Part shown: piece by piece, positions 10,727-21,487 of the stretch | How the letters are laid out: each line of letters starts with the position of its first letter | How positions within the stretch are numbered: the first letter of the stretch is position 1 | Notes under the pieces: model-generated | Databases searched by the model: none | Seen by the model: only the letters and a program-made list of their open reading frames with translations | Told to the model about the DNA's origin: nothing | Source of the DNA: Platanthera guangdongensis | Lineage: Eukaryota > Streptophyta > Magnoliopsida > Asparagales > Orchidaceae | Reading direction: 5' to 3' | NCBI GenBank assembly: GCA_039583875.1 | Contig: CM077150.1 | Location: forward strand, 186,748,375-186,812,374 | DNA: 64,000 nt | Program-made: the position numbers and the translations under genes

Positions 10727-12748
10727 TGAAAGATAATAGTTGTTAACCTAAATCATCTAGAGGGTGGTGAATAGGTGAGAGCGTCTTTTGCGGAATAAAA
10801 AATCTTAGAACACAGCACAGATCTATCTACTAAAATATCACAGACGAGACAAGATTTATAGTGGTTCCCCGATCTTGGGTACATCCACTTTCCCTCACCG
10901 ATCTAGCAATAAACTAGACTCGGCTACTCCAATATCTCGGATTGAAAATCAATCCTACCTTCGGAACAAAGTTCCTACAATCTCAATCCAATCCAACTGG
11001 ATCTACAACTCGGAAGAAACACCTTCCTACAAACTCGGAGTGGAAAACTCCTACACTCGGAGAAAAATTCTCCTACAGAAAAGAAATTCAAGTATTGAAA
11101 AATACAAACAGTGAAATCGTCTGATTCAGATCTGAAAATAAAACAGAAACTGGAATCTTCTTCTTAGCGTGCAGCTTTATCAGAAAAGTTGAAGAAGGAT
11201 TCTCGGCAATCAGTAGATCTGAACTTCTTGCTTTCACGATCGGACAGATGAAGAGTATGTGAAAAACGATCTCGATCTGGAGAGCTTTTTCAGTCTAATT
11301 CCTTTGAAGATCGAAACCCTTGCCGGAGAAGAACATCGGCGACGGCGGCTTTCGTTCCGTGAAGAGAGAGAGAGAGAGGAAATATCGATTATTTTGGCAA
11401 GCGACGGCTGCAAAACTCAAAGAATTTTCTTCTTGAAAGTTCTATTTTCTCATTAGGGTTTGTCAATTAGACAAGACCTTTTATAGGAGTACTAATAACG
11501 GTCATAATCGGTTTTAATGACGTACACGTGGACCAATCATATCACGGTATTTGAAAATCTGTCAAATCTGGACTTAGAAGAAATTTCAGAGAAAATGAAG
11601 TCATATACACGCGTAGGTATAAAACTACTCGAGTAGGTCAAGGACTACTCGAGTAAGCAGAGAGAAATTACTCGGGTATACAAATCATGACTACTCGAGT
11701 AGGTTGAAGACAACTACTCGAGTGCATATAAGCAACTACTCGAGTACCTAGAAGATCTACTCGAGTACACAGAAAATTTTCTCAGGTAGGAGTTGAGCTA
11801 CTCGAGTACAAGTTATACTACTCGAGTAGGCAGAATTGAACTACTCGAGTGGTTAGAGGAACTACTGGAGACAAACACTTAGAAATATTCTGCACACGGG
11901 ACAACAGATACTCGAGTAGTTAGGTTTAACTACTCGAGATAAAAGAAATCTTCTCGAGTATATAAAAGACTTACTCGAGTATATCTTAACTACTCGACAC
12001 AGAGCAGATTGTTACTCGACACAGAGAAGATTGTTACTCTACACAGTGTCGAGACTTACTCGAGTATATAAAGTACCTACTCGAGTTAATGGCTTAGAAA
12101 AATTATGGGAAAAATGAATCTAGAATAGGAAGAATATACTACTCGAGTATGAACTACTCGAGAGAGAATGAGCTACTCGAGTATATGACTTGGACTACTC
12201 GAGTGTTTTACTTAGAAAAGTTTGGAACCTGAATTCTGGGCAACTCGAGTAGGAAGAATGATCTACTCGAGTAGTTAAGTAAGCTACTCGAGTATGTCAA
12301 TGAACTACTCGAGTGTTTTACTTAACTTCACGAGAGGAAAAATTTTCTTACTCGAGTATGCAGAAGTTTCACTCGAGTATATCTCAAGCAATCTACTCGA
12401 GTAGTTAGGGACCTACTCGAGAGAAATACTTAGAAAAATTTCTGTCAGCAATTTTCTTCTTCTACTAGAAGGGAATCAGCACCAAGTCTTTACACAGTCC
12501 TATATCTTGAATATGAAGTGTATCCCAATAGAGAGAGTACACATGAGTCAACACTTTGGAACACACAATGAGGGATTACACTATGTGGTCCTGTGTTTGG
12601 TGATCCATTGTAGACTGACATTGGTATACACTTCCCATTGGAGTCCTGCAAACACATAACTCAAACAAAGCATCAAATACAACCTAATTCATCTTAGTTC
12701 CAGGGTGATTTCATCAAATCTGGGTTACTGTCGACATGGTTCCCAACA
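10727..12748 (-). repeat. 5' LTR of B, complete (2,022 bp)
   Basis: Runs from TGTTGGGAACC (minus strand, 12748) to ...TTTCA (10727). U3 holds the CTACTCGAGTAG array (about 11610-12425), closely matching the 3' LTR. R-U5 (11476-10727) is unique to this copy. Confidence 0.85.
11477..11486 (-). promoter_or_regulatory. TATA box in the 5' LTR of B
   Basis: Minus strand CTATAAAAGG just downstream of the palindrome-rich U3. The 3' LTR breaks at exactly this point. Confidence 0.65.
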
Positions 12749-12931
12749 GATGTGGTGTCCCCTAGGCACACTTACTTGCCAAGACCGGTCGCAAACATTT
12801 ATCCTCTGCCTTTTGATGACCCGTGCATGCACACGTTAGCGAACGTAGTTGTGTATGTTGAGTTGTGTCGCACGCGCGTCCTTTCATAGCCAGGAGCATC
12901 CAACTCTATAGTTGGTAATGAGCATTTTTCG

Positions 12932-13666
12932 TTGGCATTTCTTTATGACATTCTTGAATCTAAATTTAAAACTACGACGTTGTACTCCACGAAAGTCATT
13001 AATGAATTTACGGCACACGTGCCACCTAACATAGTCCTGTTATTTTCTACTGTTGATTCCAGTCATGTGGCACATGGGTTCACCCCTCACAGTTTTAATT
13101 TAATTAGGCGCATTCTTAACATCTTGATCAATCAAAATGTGTCCTTTAAATTACTTGCTAGTTTGTATCGGAGAGTCTCCCACCGTTACATGGATGATTT
13201 GGGTTTGGCTTGTCTCACCCCTGAACGGATTCCCCCGGGCACCTTAGAAATATTAACGAATCTGCAAGTACGTCCTTTGGGAATCTTAAGGGAGTTTGGT
13301 AACATCACATTTCTTTTAAAATTTTCCACTGATTGAGGCATAGCTTCTATTTTCATCGTTTCATATTTTACACTTCATGATTCTATGCCACTTGAAATGT
13401 CTGCCTCTCCGTATATATATTCCACCATGATTTCTATTGGGTTGGGTGGTGACAGTTTCCCAGGATCGTTCTCTTTCTCGGTCTCCATCGGAGAAATGTT
13501 GGCTGATGTTGTGGAAACTGTTTTTCCTTTTTTGGCTAATGCGTTTGTGAGGTTCCCCAAAGACCACTTTTTGCCTTGCAGGTTCTTCTTCCCCATCGAC
13601 GATCTTCCATGCGAGTACTCACAGGCCTACTCATCAGTGATGAGTATTTTTGAGAGGGGGAGGATT
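12932..13666 (+). pseudogene. C-terminal remnant of the unknown ORF of C
   Basis: One frame with a single in-frame TGA at 13334-13336. The first part begins MAFLYDILESKF, the second reads to SSVMSIFERGRIDG over the polypurine tract. Apart from this tail I see no similarity to D's ORF2, and no RT or protease motif. It is likely the last part of a fast-evolving element protein. The true start lies upstream and is lost. Confidence 0.45.
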
Positions 13667-15069
13667 GATGGCGCCATGGATCCCCGTCTGAAAGCATTCA
13701 TGGATTGGGATGGTCGTTGCCGTAAACTCACGCATGGGATTTCTACCTCGACGCCAACGCCACCGCCACTCGTTGCCACAAACTCGCGTTCATGGATTGG
13801 GACGGTCGTTGCCGCAAACTCACGATGGGATTTCTTCCTCGACGCCACCGCCACCGCCACTCTAAAATAAAGTATATAATTATAAATAAAATAATTATAA
13901 TTAAATATTTTACGAAATTGTTATTTCATTGATTGTTATTTTAAGCAATCCTATTTCAAGCATTTTTAATTTTGTATTGCATGATGAGTGCCTATAACCA
14001 TCTTGTAATTTTTTTTATTTATTTTCATGCAAACTCTATGTTTTATTTAATTCATGATGGATGCATATAACTATCATGAGTGTGTTAATTTTCTAAGGTG
14101 CAGATTGAGTGGTGTAGCCTATATATAAGCACGGATTGTTTTCATATTGCTTAGTGAAGAATGAAAAATTGAACTTTGAATTCAAAATTTGAATTTCCCC
14201 CTCACCTCTCTCTTCCCCCTTAGGCAACATTCAGCCCTCTCCTCCTCTCCCTCTCTTGTCCGCCGGCCCTCTCAATCTCCCCCCTTCTTGGTGGCTCGGC
14301 CACCTTCCCCCTCCTCCCTTCAAGCTCTCACCACAAGATAACCCGAGGCCTCCCCAATCCTAGCCGGCCCCTCTTCCCCCTCTCCAAAACCGACCCCATC
14401 AACAACACCCAAAACCGCCCCCTCCCCTCCAACAACGAGCCCACTAAGCCCCAACCTTGAAGAAACTGACACAGGCAAAGGGTTTCCTCTTCGGGGATTC
14501 CCAACTCCGACGTGAGGCCACAAAGGAAACGCGTTTCCCTCCAATCGGCGTGGCTCCGGTGGAATCGGAAGGGAACGATCCTCTCATACTCGTCGAAATC
14601 CGAGCGGGGTAACGAACATTCCTCCACTAGTTATTTAGTTTCTCCTCTTGATAGATCTTGTGACATATACGTGTTGCGTGGCTTGTGAAACGTTTGAAAT
14701 TTCGTGGTTAATTTCTTCATAGATCTCATTGTTGTTTACCTTTTTCCTTTAAGTTCGTGAGGGGTGGCGGCCCTCGATTTATTTTGTTGGGAGAGAACCA
14801 CCCTTGTCCGAATCTTTTTTTCGATGGATTCTCTTTTGGTACGACAACGCTCGATCGAACCGTGTGGGTTCCTTTCGCTTGAGAGGACATTGTCCTATCG
14901 CCTTGGTACTATCTTGAAGGGCTTTGCGAACCCTCCGTCGTCTATGTTTAATGAATATTCGAGTATGGTAGTTGCTGCGTTTTGTTGCTTCGTGACGTGG
15001 GAGTTAGAGGAGAGCGTTGCGTTTAGTTATGCCCGTCACCATAACGCCAAAAGGGGCAAGCCTACATCA
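13666..15069 (+). repeat. 3' LTR of C
   Basis: Starts TGATGGCG and ends GCCTACATCA, parallel to D's LTR ends TGATGG and GCCTGCATCA. It shares with D a TATA region (CTATATATAAGC near 14119) and the stretch GAATTCAAAATTTGAATTTC. It contains two copies of an about 100-bp GC-rich unit (13688-13862). Confidence 0.65.
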
Positions 15070-15520
15070 AAATCTTATGGAAGGGAAAATCGACCGGTAA
15101 GGGTCGTCAGAATCCGCGTAGGACTCCATGGGAAATAGCCCTGGGGATAAGGATGTCTAGATCGGGAGGATCTAGTGGGGCTCGAAGACCCTTACTTGTG
15201 AGGAGGTGAAGAGCCAGCTCGAAGACTTTTCTTGGAGGGAAAAGGAGAGAGGCAACCAGTCCGTGGAGTAGATCGGTATAAAAACCAAAAGATCGTTTCT
15301 ACTTATCGCCTTAGATCTCTGGCGTCACAGAGATCACCCTTTTTGTACTCATCTAGAACTATTCTTGTTTTGAATTCTTGCAATGAAATCCTTCATTTCT
15401 ATGTTGATTACTTATGGATGTGTGCTGTGATTGCTTAGAGGGTTTGAGTGTTTGTAGGGTTTGAACTCGGATCTGCATAGGGAAACGAGTTCATAAACTT
15501 ACCGCCGCACGTTAGCTACC
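15070..15520 (+). other. LTR-like fragment K, first part
   Basis: Unlike D's LTR. It has a TATA-like GGTATAAAAACC near 15274 and then a polyadenylation-like region. It resumes at 43486 and ends ATCCAACA at 43594, which looks like a copia LTR end. Elements C and D would both have inserted into it. Its own start was not found. Confidence 0.4.
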
Positions 15521-15525
15521 GAACG

Positions 15526-17000
15526 TGATGGCGAAGAGGTCCGGCCATGTGTTCGTAATGCTCGTGACCGGTTGATTGGTGGTGATGATGTCCTGTCATT
15601 TGTTCGTGATGATGTTGCAGATGGTGCTAACGAGTTCTTTGGCGAGCTCCATGGCAACGCCGGGTCCATGCATTATGTTGATCGTCGCCACAACCGTACG
15701 TTTGAAGACTCGGATGGGCGATGCCGCAACAATAATTTCAATGCACGCCATCGTCGCTACAACGCCATCGTCGTGACAATTATTTTGCTACATCATCATC
15801 TCCGCTACAACGCCATCGTCGCGACAATAATTTCGCTACAATGCCAACGCCGCGACAATAATATAATAATTATAATATTATATTATATTTATTAATTTCC
15901 TTATTGCATTGTTTTAATTTGAGAGTTTTTATTTCATATATTTTGATTTCATGTAACATGATGGGTGCATATAATCATCGTGAGGTGTTTAATTTTCAAT
16001 GGTGGTGATTGTGTGGTGTAGGCTATAAATAGCCATGTTATGAAGGAATTTAAAGGAGAAGAATGAAAAATTGAAACTTGAATTCAAAATTTGAATTTCC
16101 CCCTTATCTCTCTCTTCCCCCTTAGGCAAAATTCAGCCCCCCTCTTTCTCTTGCCTTCTCCTAGCCGCCGCCTCCCCCGTCTCCTTGCCCGCCGGCCACA
16201 TATCTTCCCTCTTCCTCTAAGCCCTTGTGGCCGACCCCTTCTCTCTAATCCCCTCTCTTCCCTCTTGAAGAATCCTAAGGAACTTTCACGTATCATCTTC
16301 CGTGGATCTCCTCCGGTGACTTCAAAGAAAACGACGTGCGTCTTCTCCTTCCGGTGCGGCTCCGTGGAATTTCATGGAAGTGGATCTTTCCACCTTCGTC
16401 GTGTGATTCCTCCACTCATCCTAGTGGAAGATTTGAAGGTCTATTGCTTGGGATTGGGTAACGAAAATATCTACTCTTGTGTGATTCCTTTGTTAATTAG
16501 TAGGAGGTTGCGAGACATCGACTTTTATCCGTGGCTTTTGAATCCGTCATTTTAAAAATCTGATTTTATCGTTTATGTACTTCAATTTCATTAATCGAAT
16601 CCGGATCGGGTGGATCCTTTTCGCTTGATCCAAATATTGGCAAATAGCCCTTATTAGATCTCTAAAGGATTGGCGAACCTTAATGTTATATTCGGATTTT
16701 TGGGAGCGAACAAGACTAATTTTGGATCGTATTTTTTAGTCAAGTTCTTCTAGGATTGTGGTTGTGACGTTGCGTTATACACGACAAATATTGGAGCGGT
16801 TAAGAGTCATAATTTTAGGTGTTGTGAATGTTATGGTATTATTTGACAAACAAGGATTATGCATGTTAAATTAATCTCTTGTGTTAAAAGACCTCAATTA
16901 AGAACTAAACCATTTGATTTGTGTGACCTAAATTGGAATGTGAGAGAACGATTAAGTGTCGTTGTCCGTTGCTGTTCGTCAGGAGACGTAGCCTGCATCA
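15526..17000 (+). repeat. 5' LTR of D (1,475 bp)
   Basis: TGATGGCGAAGAGG...GCCTGCATCA, followed by the PBS. TATA box CTATAAATAG near 16023. A GC-rich minisatellite of ACGCCATCGTCG...GACAATAATTT units lies at about 15720-15860 and again in the 3' LTR. Confidence 0.9.
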
Positions 17001-17003
17001 ATT

Positions 17004-17015
17004 TGGTATCAGAGC
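17004..17015 (+). promoter_or_regulatory. Primer-binding site of D
   Basis: TGGTATCAGAGC, 3 bp after the LTR; a perfect match to the common plant site for initiator Met tRNA. Confidence 0.85.
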
Positions 17016-17296
17016 CAGGTTCACGTCAATTTCTTAATTGGCACCGTCCCCTGGTTCTTGTACGTCGGCACGCACTTTTCTTGTTAATTTTCGAGTCAAA
17101 AAAAATTCAAAAAAATTTTTTGCTGGTCTGCCAATAGCGGCCTAGATTTCTTATTTTTTAGCAAAATTCAAATTTTTTTTTAATAATCTTCTTTTTATTT
17201 CCAGTAATAAAGCAAAAAAAAAGAAATTTTTACCCTATCCTTAAGTGGGAACAATTCCATCTGTAGTGTTTTGCTGGTCTTCTAATTTATTTCTAG

Positions 17297-17298
<2 letters not shown>

Positions 17299-17343
<45 letters not shown>
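17299..17343. repeat. TA dinucleotide microsatellite
   Basis: About 22 uninterrupted TA units in the leader of D. Confidence 0.95.
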
Positions 17344-17346
<3 letters not shown>

Positions 17347-17414
17347 TATTTCTTAAAATATATCAAAAAAAGGGTTTTTGTGTTCACTTAGTTTGAGTTT
17401 TTCGTTGGTCCTTT

Positions 17415-18374
17415 ATGACGCACATTGGGAGCTTCGCTCACTCACCTTCATTCGTTGAGCGTAACGTTATATTAGCACCATATTCGACACCACCACCGCG
17501 CACCTTTAGGCCTGATCGAGTTCCTGCTCCGACCTATGATGGAATAGGTGGACCGCGAGTATTTTTATGTTGGGTGAAGGACATGGAACTCTATTTTGAG
17601 CGATATCATATTGTGGACCCCCACAAGAATCCCGTTGCGAGACTACAACTAATTGGTCGAGCTCTGACCTTCTGGCTCAATGAGGAGAAACGTTTTGGGA
17701 TGTCCCTCAACGGCTCACTGGTAGGTTGGCAGATTATGAAGAATCTATTAACGGATGAGTATTACCCTCCCTACTGTCGTTCCCAGATTTCTGATTATCT
17801 GAGTGATTCGCCGCCTAAGACTTTACCTACATCGAACCAGTACTTCCCCTCGTATCCCCATACTCGGACGTCTCATGATCTTATTTCTCCCCTCTATGGC
17901 ACTAGAACCGTTTCTGATCACGGGAGTGACTTACCCCCTCGAGCTCGATCTTCCTCCCAGGATTGTAGAGCTACCCATAGTATACCTGCACCTACTGATG
18001 GAAGAAAGGGGAAGCTTAGGACCCCTATCCCTAGTTCGATAGATGTGATTGCTAGGAATGCCATGAGCCCGTGGGGTGAGAGTGTTCCTACCAGTATGGT
18101 TAGTCAGGCGATTATGACGCGTGTGGTTAGTGACATATCAGGCCGTGGCACTAACATTTGTCCTATTCCGACTACGCCCGTAGTCTCTTCAGAGTCGCCT
18201 CCCGAGCTGTCGGATCTAGCTGTTGACGCTCCGGATGAGTATGACGTAGTGGGTATGATTGAGCCAGCCTCCGAGGGCGACGACGTAATTAGTGAAGAGA
18301 TGAGTGATGATGAGGATGTAGGTTATCCTAGTGACATGGAGGAGGAGTTCTCCTCTGAAGTGCCCCCCACATGA
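17415..18374 (+). CDS. ORF1 of D: gag-like protein
   Basis: 319 codons, ATG at 17415, intact. Residues 30-120 resemble the Ty3/gypsy gag core: a proline-rich entry (PPPRTFRPDRVPAPTYDG), then FLCWVKDMELYFERY, RLQLIGRALTFWLNEEKRFG and WQIMKNLLTDEYYP. The rest is Ser/Pro-rich and then very acidic (SEEMSDDEDVGYPSDMEEE). I see no CCHC knuckle, so RNA binding would have to use other residues. It likely builds the particle of this non-autonomous element. ORF2 begins within its stop codon. Confidence 0.7.
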   Translation: MTHIGSFAHSPSFVERNVILAPYSTPPPRTFRPDRVPAPTYDGIGGPRVFLCWVKDMELYFERYHIVDPHKNPVARLQLIGRALTFWLNEEKRFGMSLNGSLVGWQIMKNLLTDEYYPPYCRSQISDYLSDSPPKTLPTSNQYFPSYPHTRTSHDLISPLYGTRTVSDHGSDLPPRARSSSQDCRATHSIPAPTDGRKGKLRTPIPSSIDVIARNAMSPWGESVPTSMVSQAIMTRVVSDISGRGTNICPIPTTPVVSSESPPELSDLAVDAPDEYDVVGMIEPASEGDDVISEEMSDDEDVGYPSDMEEEFSSEVPPT

Positions 18375-20058
18375 CTATCCGACCCCCTCTCGACTATATT
18401 TTAGATTTGCCCCCCGCCCACCACTCAATTTCAGATCTGTCACCCTTGAGTATCGTGGAGTCTTCTGTTGACCCAGTGTTGGTAGATGTTTCAACGATGT
18501 TGGAAGAGCCACCTTGGGATGATCTTAGTGAAGCACATCCAGGGAATAGTTCATTGAGGTTGCTTGAGGTTCAAGCTAAATTAGATTCTCCCCGGGATTC
18601 AATTTGCTCAATCCCCTATCCCGATTTTGGCGATGTACCTACATCATGGGAAGATTTGGCTAGCGAAGGAAGTGTTGTATTGGAAGATTTGCCCTATGTG
18701 GAAGGGTTATTTTTGGATGACGTTAGCGCTGAGGACCCGAAAGATATTACTTTGATGTTATCCCCTTTGCCCGAAGCCCAATGCGGAATAGAAATTTTGT
18801 CGGGTTCGATTTTGCATACTTTTGAGACCGTTACTGCTTATGATTTGGATGAAATATCTAGTGGGTTGGAAGACATTTTGGCTGAGTTGGTAGAGTCAAT
18901 CTATGATGAATGTTTATCGGAGAGTGAGTTGGGTGATGACAATCCAGTTGAGTTTTCTGTGAGGACGAATCTACTATTTGATTTTTCTTTTGAGTTTGAT
19001 GGCTGGCACCCGGTGGATTTTTCTTGGACGTTAAATCCGTGTTTTGACGGTGAGTATGACTTAGCTCCTCCTCCGGCATCGACCATGTCGACTCCCCATC
19101 CGGTTCACTTGACTCGACTAGATGACTTTGTTGGGCACGAATTTGGTATAACTAGCCCGAGACAGTTGGTACTACCTCCGTTAGTAGCCCCTCCATTGGA
19201 CATATCTCGTAAGATATGTATTAGTGAGTTGTTAGATTTCGTGTTCGGCCTCGTCCCAATATTTTGTAGTTCAGTATCTCCCAAATTTCCAATGATTAAT
19301 CAATTCTCTGATTATACGTCTACGATGAGGTCGTCGATTGTGTCCACTTCTAATTTCGTGATGGGTGTGCCTCATGGTTTGCGTCCGCTAAGCGTGAAAT
19401 ATAATTTAAATCAATTAAACCAATTAGCACCGCCTTATTTTCCACCATGCCACGATATCTATGCACCCACTCTTGTGGCCATAGCTATCCAATATAAGTC
19501 GTGTCATTTGCATGTCAACTTACTCCCGAGTGTACCCAACTTACAAGTTGACGGTGCAATTTTAGTGTGTTCACCTCCCGACCGGTTGCTGACCGACACC
19601 ATCTTGAACATAACATGTAGAAAAGCTGACCCGTACCTGATTTATTTTGAAATTCGAGACATTACGATTTTTTTGGATTTTATGAATGATTGGGGTATTT
19701 CACTCATTTTCAACGTTCCGGATTTTATGTCGTATGTTTCTCCTCCTCTAGAGTGGCTTTCTCTGTCGTTTCTTCCTCCCACTAAATGTTCTCATGGGTT
19801 GGGGAGTGAAGTTATTGCCGTATCTATATTCCACTGGGATTCCTTGGTACTTGCACTGGTTGGTAAGACAAACGTCATTTTTCTTGCTGTCACATTTACG
19901 TCTAGTTTTTTGGAAATCTTGGTTGTTTTGGTAATGCTTCACAGGTTACTCTCGGCTGTTACTTGGGAGCTCGTCGTACTTCATTTGGAGGCTGCTTTAT
20001 TCCACCACTCTCTCCTTGACCACTCATCGGTGATGAGTGATTTTGAGTGGGGGAGAAT
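18371..20058 (+). CDS. ORF2 of D: unknown acidic protein, no pol motifs
   Basis: Starts at an ATG sharing 4 nt (ATGA) with the stop of ORF1 and is open for about 563 codons to the polypurine tract, reading on into the LTR to 20308. The first half is acidic and rich in Asp, Glu, Ser and Pro. The second half has more hydrophobic stretches, including a possible membrane segment near the end (VIFLAVTFTSSFLEILVVLV). There is no DTG, no YxDD-type RT motif, and no integrase HHCC or DDE pattern. The function is unknown. An intact frame this long suggests selection until recently. C carries a related tail, so the ORF belongs to the family. Confidence 0.55.
20045..20058 (+). promoter_or_regulatory. Polypurine tract of D
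   Basis: GAGTGGGGGAGAAT right before the LTR start TGATGG. Confidence 0.8.
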
Positions 20059-21487
20059 TGATGGTGAAGAGGTCCGGCCATGTGTTCGTAATGCTCGTGA
20101 CCGGTTGATTGGTGGTGATGATGTCCCGTCATTTGTTCGTGATGATGTTGTAGATGGTGCTAACGAGTTCTTTGGCGAGCTCCATGGCAACGCGGGTCCA
20201 TGCATTATGTTGATCGTCGCCACAACCGTACGTTTGAAGACTCGGATGGACGATGCCGCAACAATAATTTCAATGCACGCCATCGTCGCTACAACGCCAT
20301 CGTCGTGACAATTATTTTGCTACAACACCATCTCCGCTACAACGCCATCGTCGCGACAATAATTTCGCTACAACGCCAACGCCGCGACAATAATATAATA
20401 ATTATAATATTATATTATATTTATTAATTTACTTGTTGCATTGTTTTAATTTGAGAGTTTTTATTTCATGTATTTTGATTTCATGTAACATGATGGGTGC
20501 ATATAACCATCATGAGGTGTTTAATTTTCAATGGTGGTGATTGTGTGGTATAGACTATAAATAGCTATGTTATGACGGAATTTAAAGGAGAAGAATGAAA
20601 AATTGAAACTTGAATTCAAAATTTGAATTTCCCCCTTATCTCTCTCTTTCCCCTTAGGCAAAATTCAGCCCCCCTCTTTCTCTTGCCTTCTCCTAGCCGC
20701 CGCCTCCCCCGTCTCCTTGGCCGCCGGCCACATATCTTCCCTCTTCCTCTAAGCCCTTGTGGCCGACCCCTTCTCTCTAATCCCCTCTCTTCCCTCTTGA
20801 AGAATCCTAAGGAACTTTCACGTATCATCTTCCGTGGATCTCCTCCGGTGACTTCAAAGAAAACGGCGTGCGTCTTCTCCTTCCGGTGCGGCTCCGTGGA
20901 ATTTCGTGGAAGTGGATCTTTCCACCTTCGTCGTGTGATTCCTCCACTCATCCTAGTGGAAGATTTGAAGGTCTATTGCTTGGGATTGGGTAACGAAAAT
21001 ATCTACTCTTGTGTGATTCCTTTGTTAATTAGTAGGAGGTTGCGAGACATCGACTTTTATCCGCGGCTTTTGAATCCGTCATTTTAAAAATCTGATTTTA
21101 TCGTTTATGTTCTTCAATTTCATTAATCGAATCCGGATCGGGTGGATCCTTTTCGCTTGATCCAAATATTGGCAAATAGCTCTTATTAGATCTCTAAAGG
21201 ATTGGCGAACCTTAATGTTATATTCGGATTTTTGGGAGCGAACAAGACTAATTTTGGATCGTATTTTTTAGTCAAGTTCTTCTCGGATTGTGGTTGTGAC
21301 GTTGCGTTATACACGACAAATATTGGAGCGGTTAGGAGTCATAATTTTAGGTGTTGTGAATGTTATGGTATTATTTGGCAAACAAGGATTATGCATGTTA
21401 AATTAATCTCTTGTGTTAAAAGACCTCAATTAAGAACTAAACCATTTGATTTGTGCGACCTAGAATTGGAATGTGAGAGAACGATTA
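20059..21487 (+). repeat. 3' LTR of D, first part (interrupted by E)
   Basis: Matches 15526 onward and is broken at GATTA by the insertion of E. The last 46 bp lie at 43435-43480 and complete the LTR end GCCTGCATCA. Confidence 0.9.

Larger units (their letters stand above)
5449..12748 (-). mobile_element. Element B: pol-less copia-type LTR retrotransposon
   Basis: The minus strand carries, in order, a 5' LTR (12748-10727), a PBS (10724-10713), a gag frame, a second ORF, a polypurine tract and a 3' LTR (6688-5449). No protease, integrase or RT motif lies between the LTRs. The LTRs start TGTTGGGAACC. The gag follows copia-type order: a UBN2-like region with FPMWKEMIKFF, a CCHC knuckle, a coiled coil, a second CCHC knuckle and GPKHVWVPK at the end. 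It resembles Sirevirus-type copia elements but would need proteins from another element to move. No TSD can be confirmed because the 3' LTR is cut short. Confidence 0.85.
12749..15069 (+). mobile_element. Element C: 3' end of a relative of element D
   Basis: Carries the end of an internal ORF, a polypurine tract (GAGAGGGGGAGGAT, 13652-13665) and a 3' LTR starting TGATGGCG. The tract and the ORF end (SSVMSIFERGRIDG) match those of D (SSVMSDFEWGRIDG). The 5' part is absent; element B abuts it at 12748. Confidence 0.7.

Noticed and set aside
14785..14800. TGTTGGGAGAGAACC as a copia LTR start
   Set aside because: No polypurine tract precedes it and it lies inside the LTR of C.
16091..16555. 154-codon ORF conserved in both LTRs of D (also 20623-21087)
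   Set aside because: Conserved only because the LTRs are copies; it lacks an ATG start and starts at TTG within a pyrimidine-rich leader.
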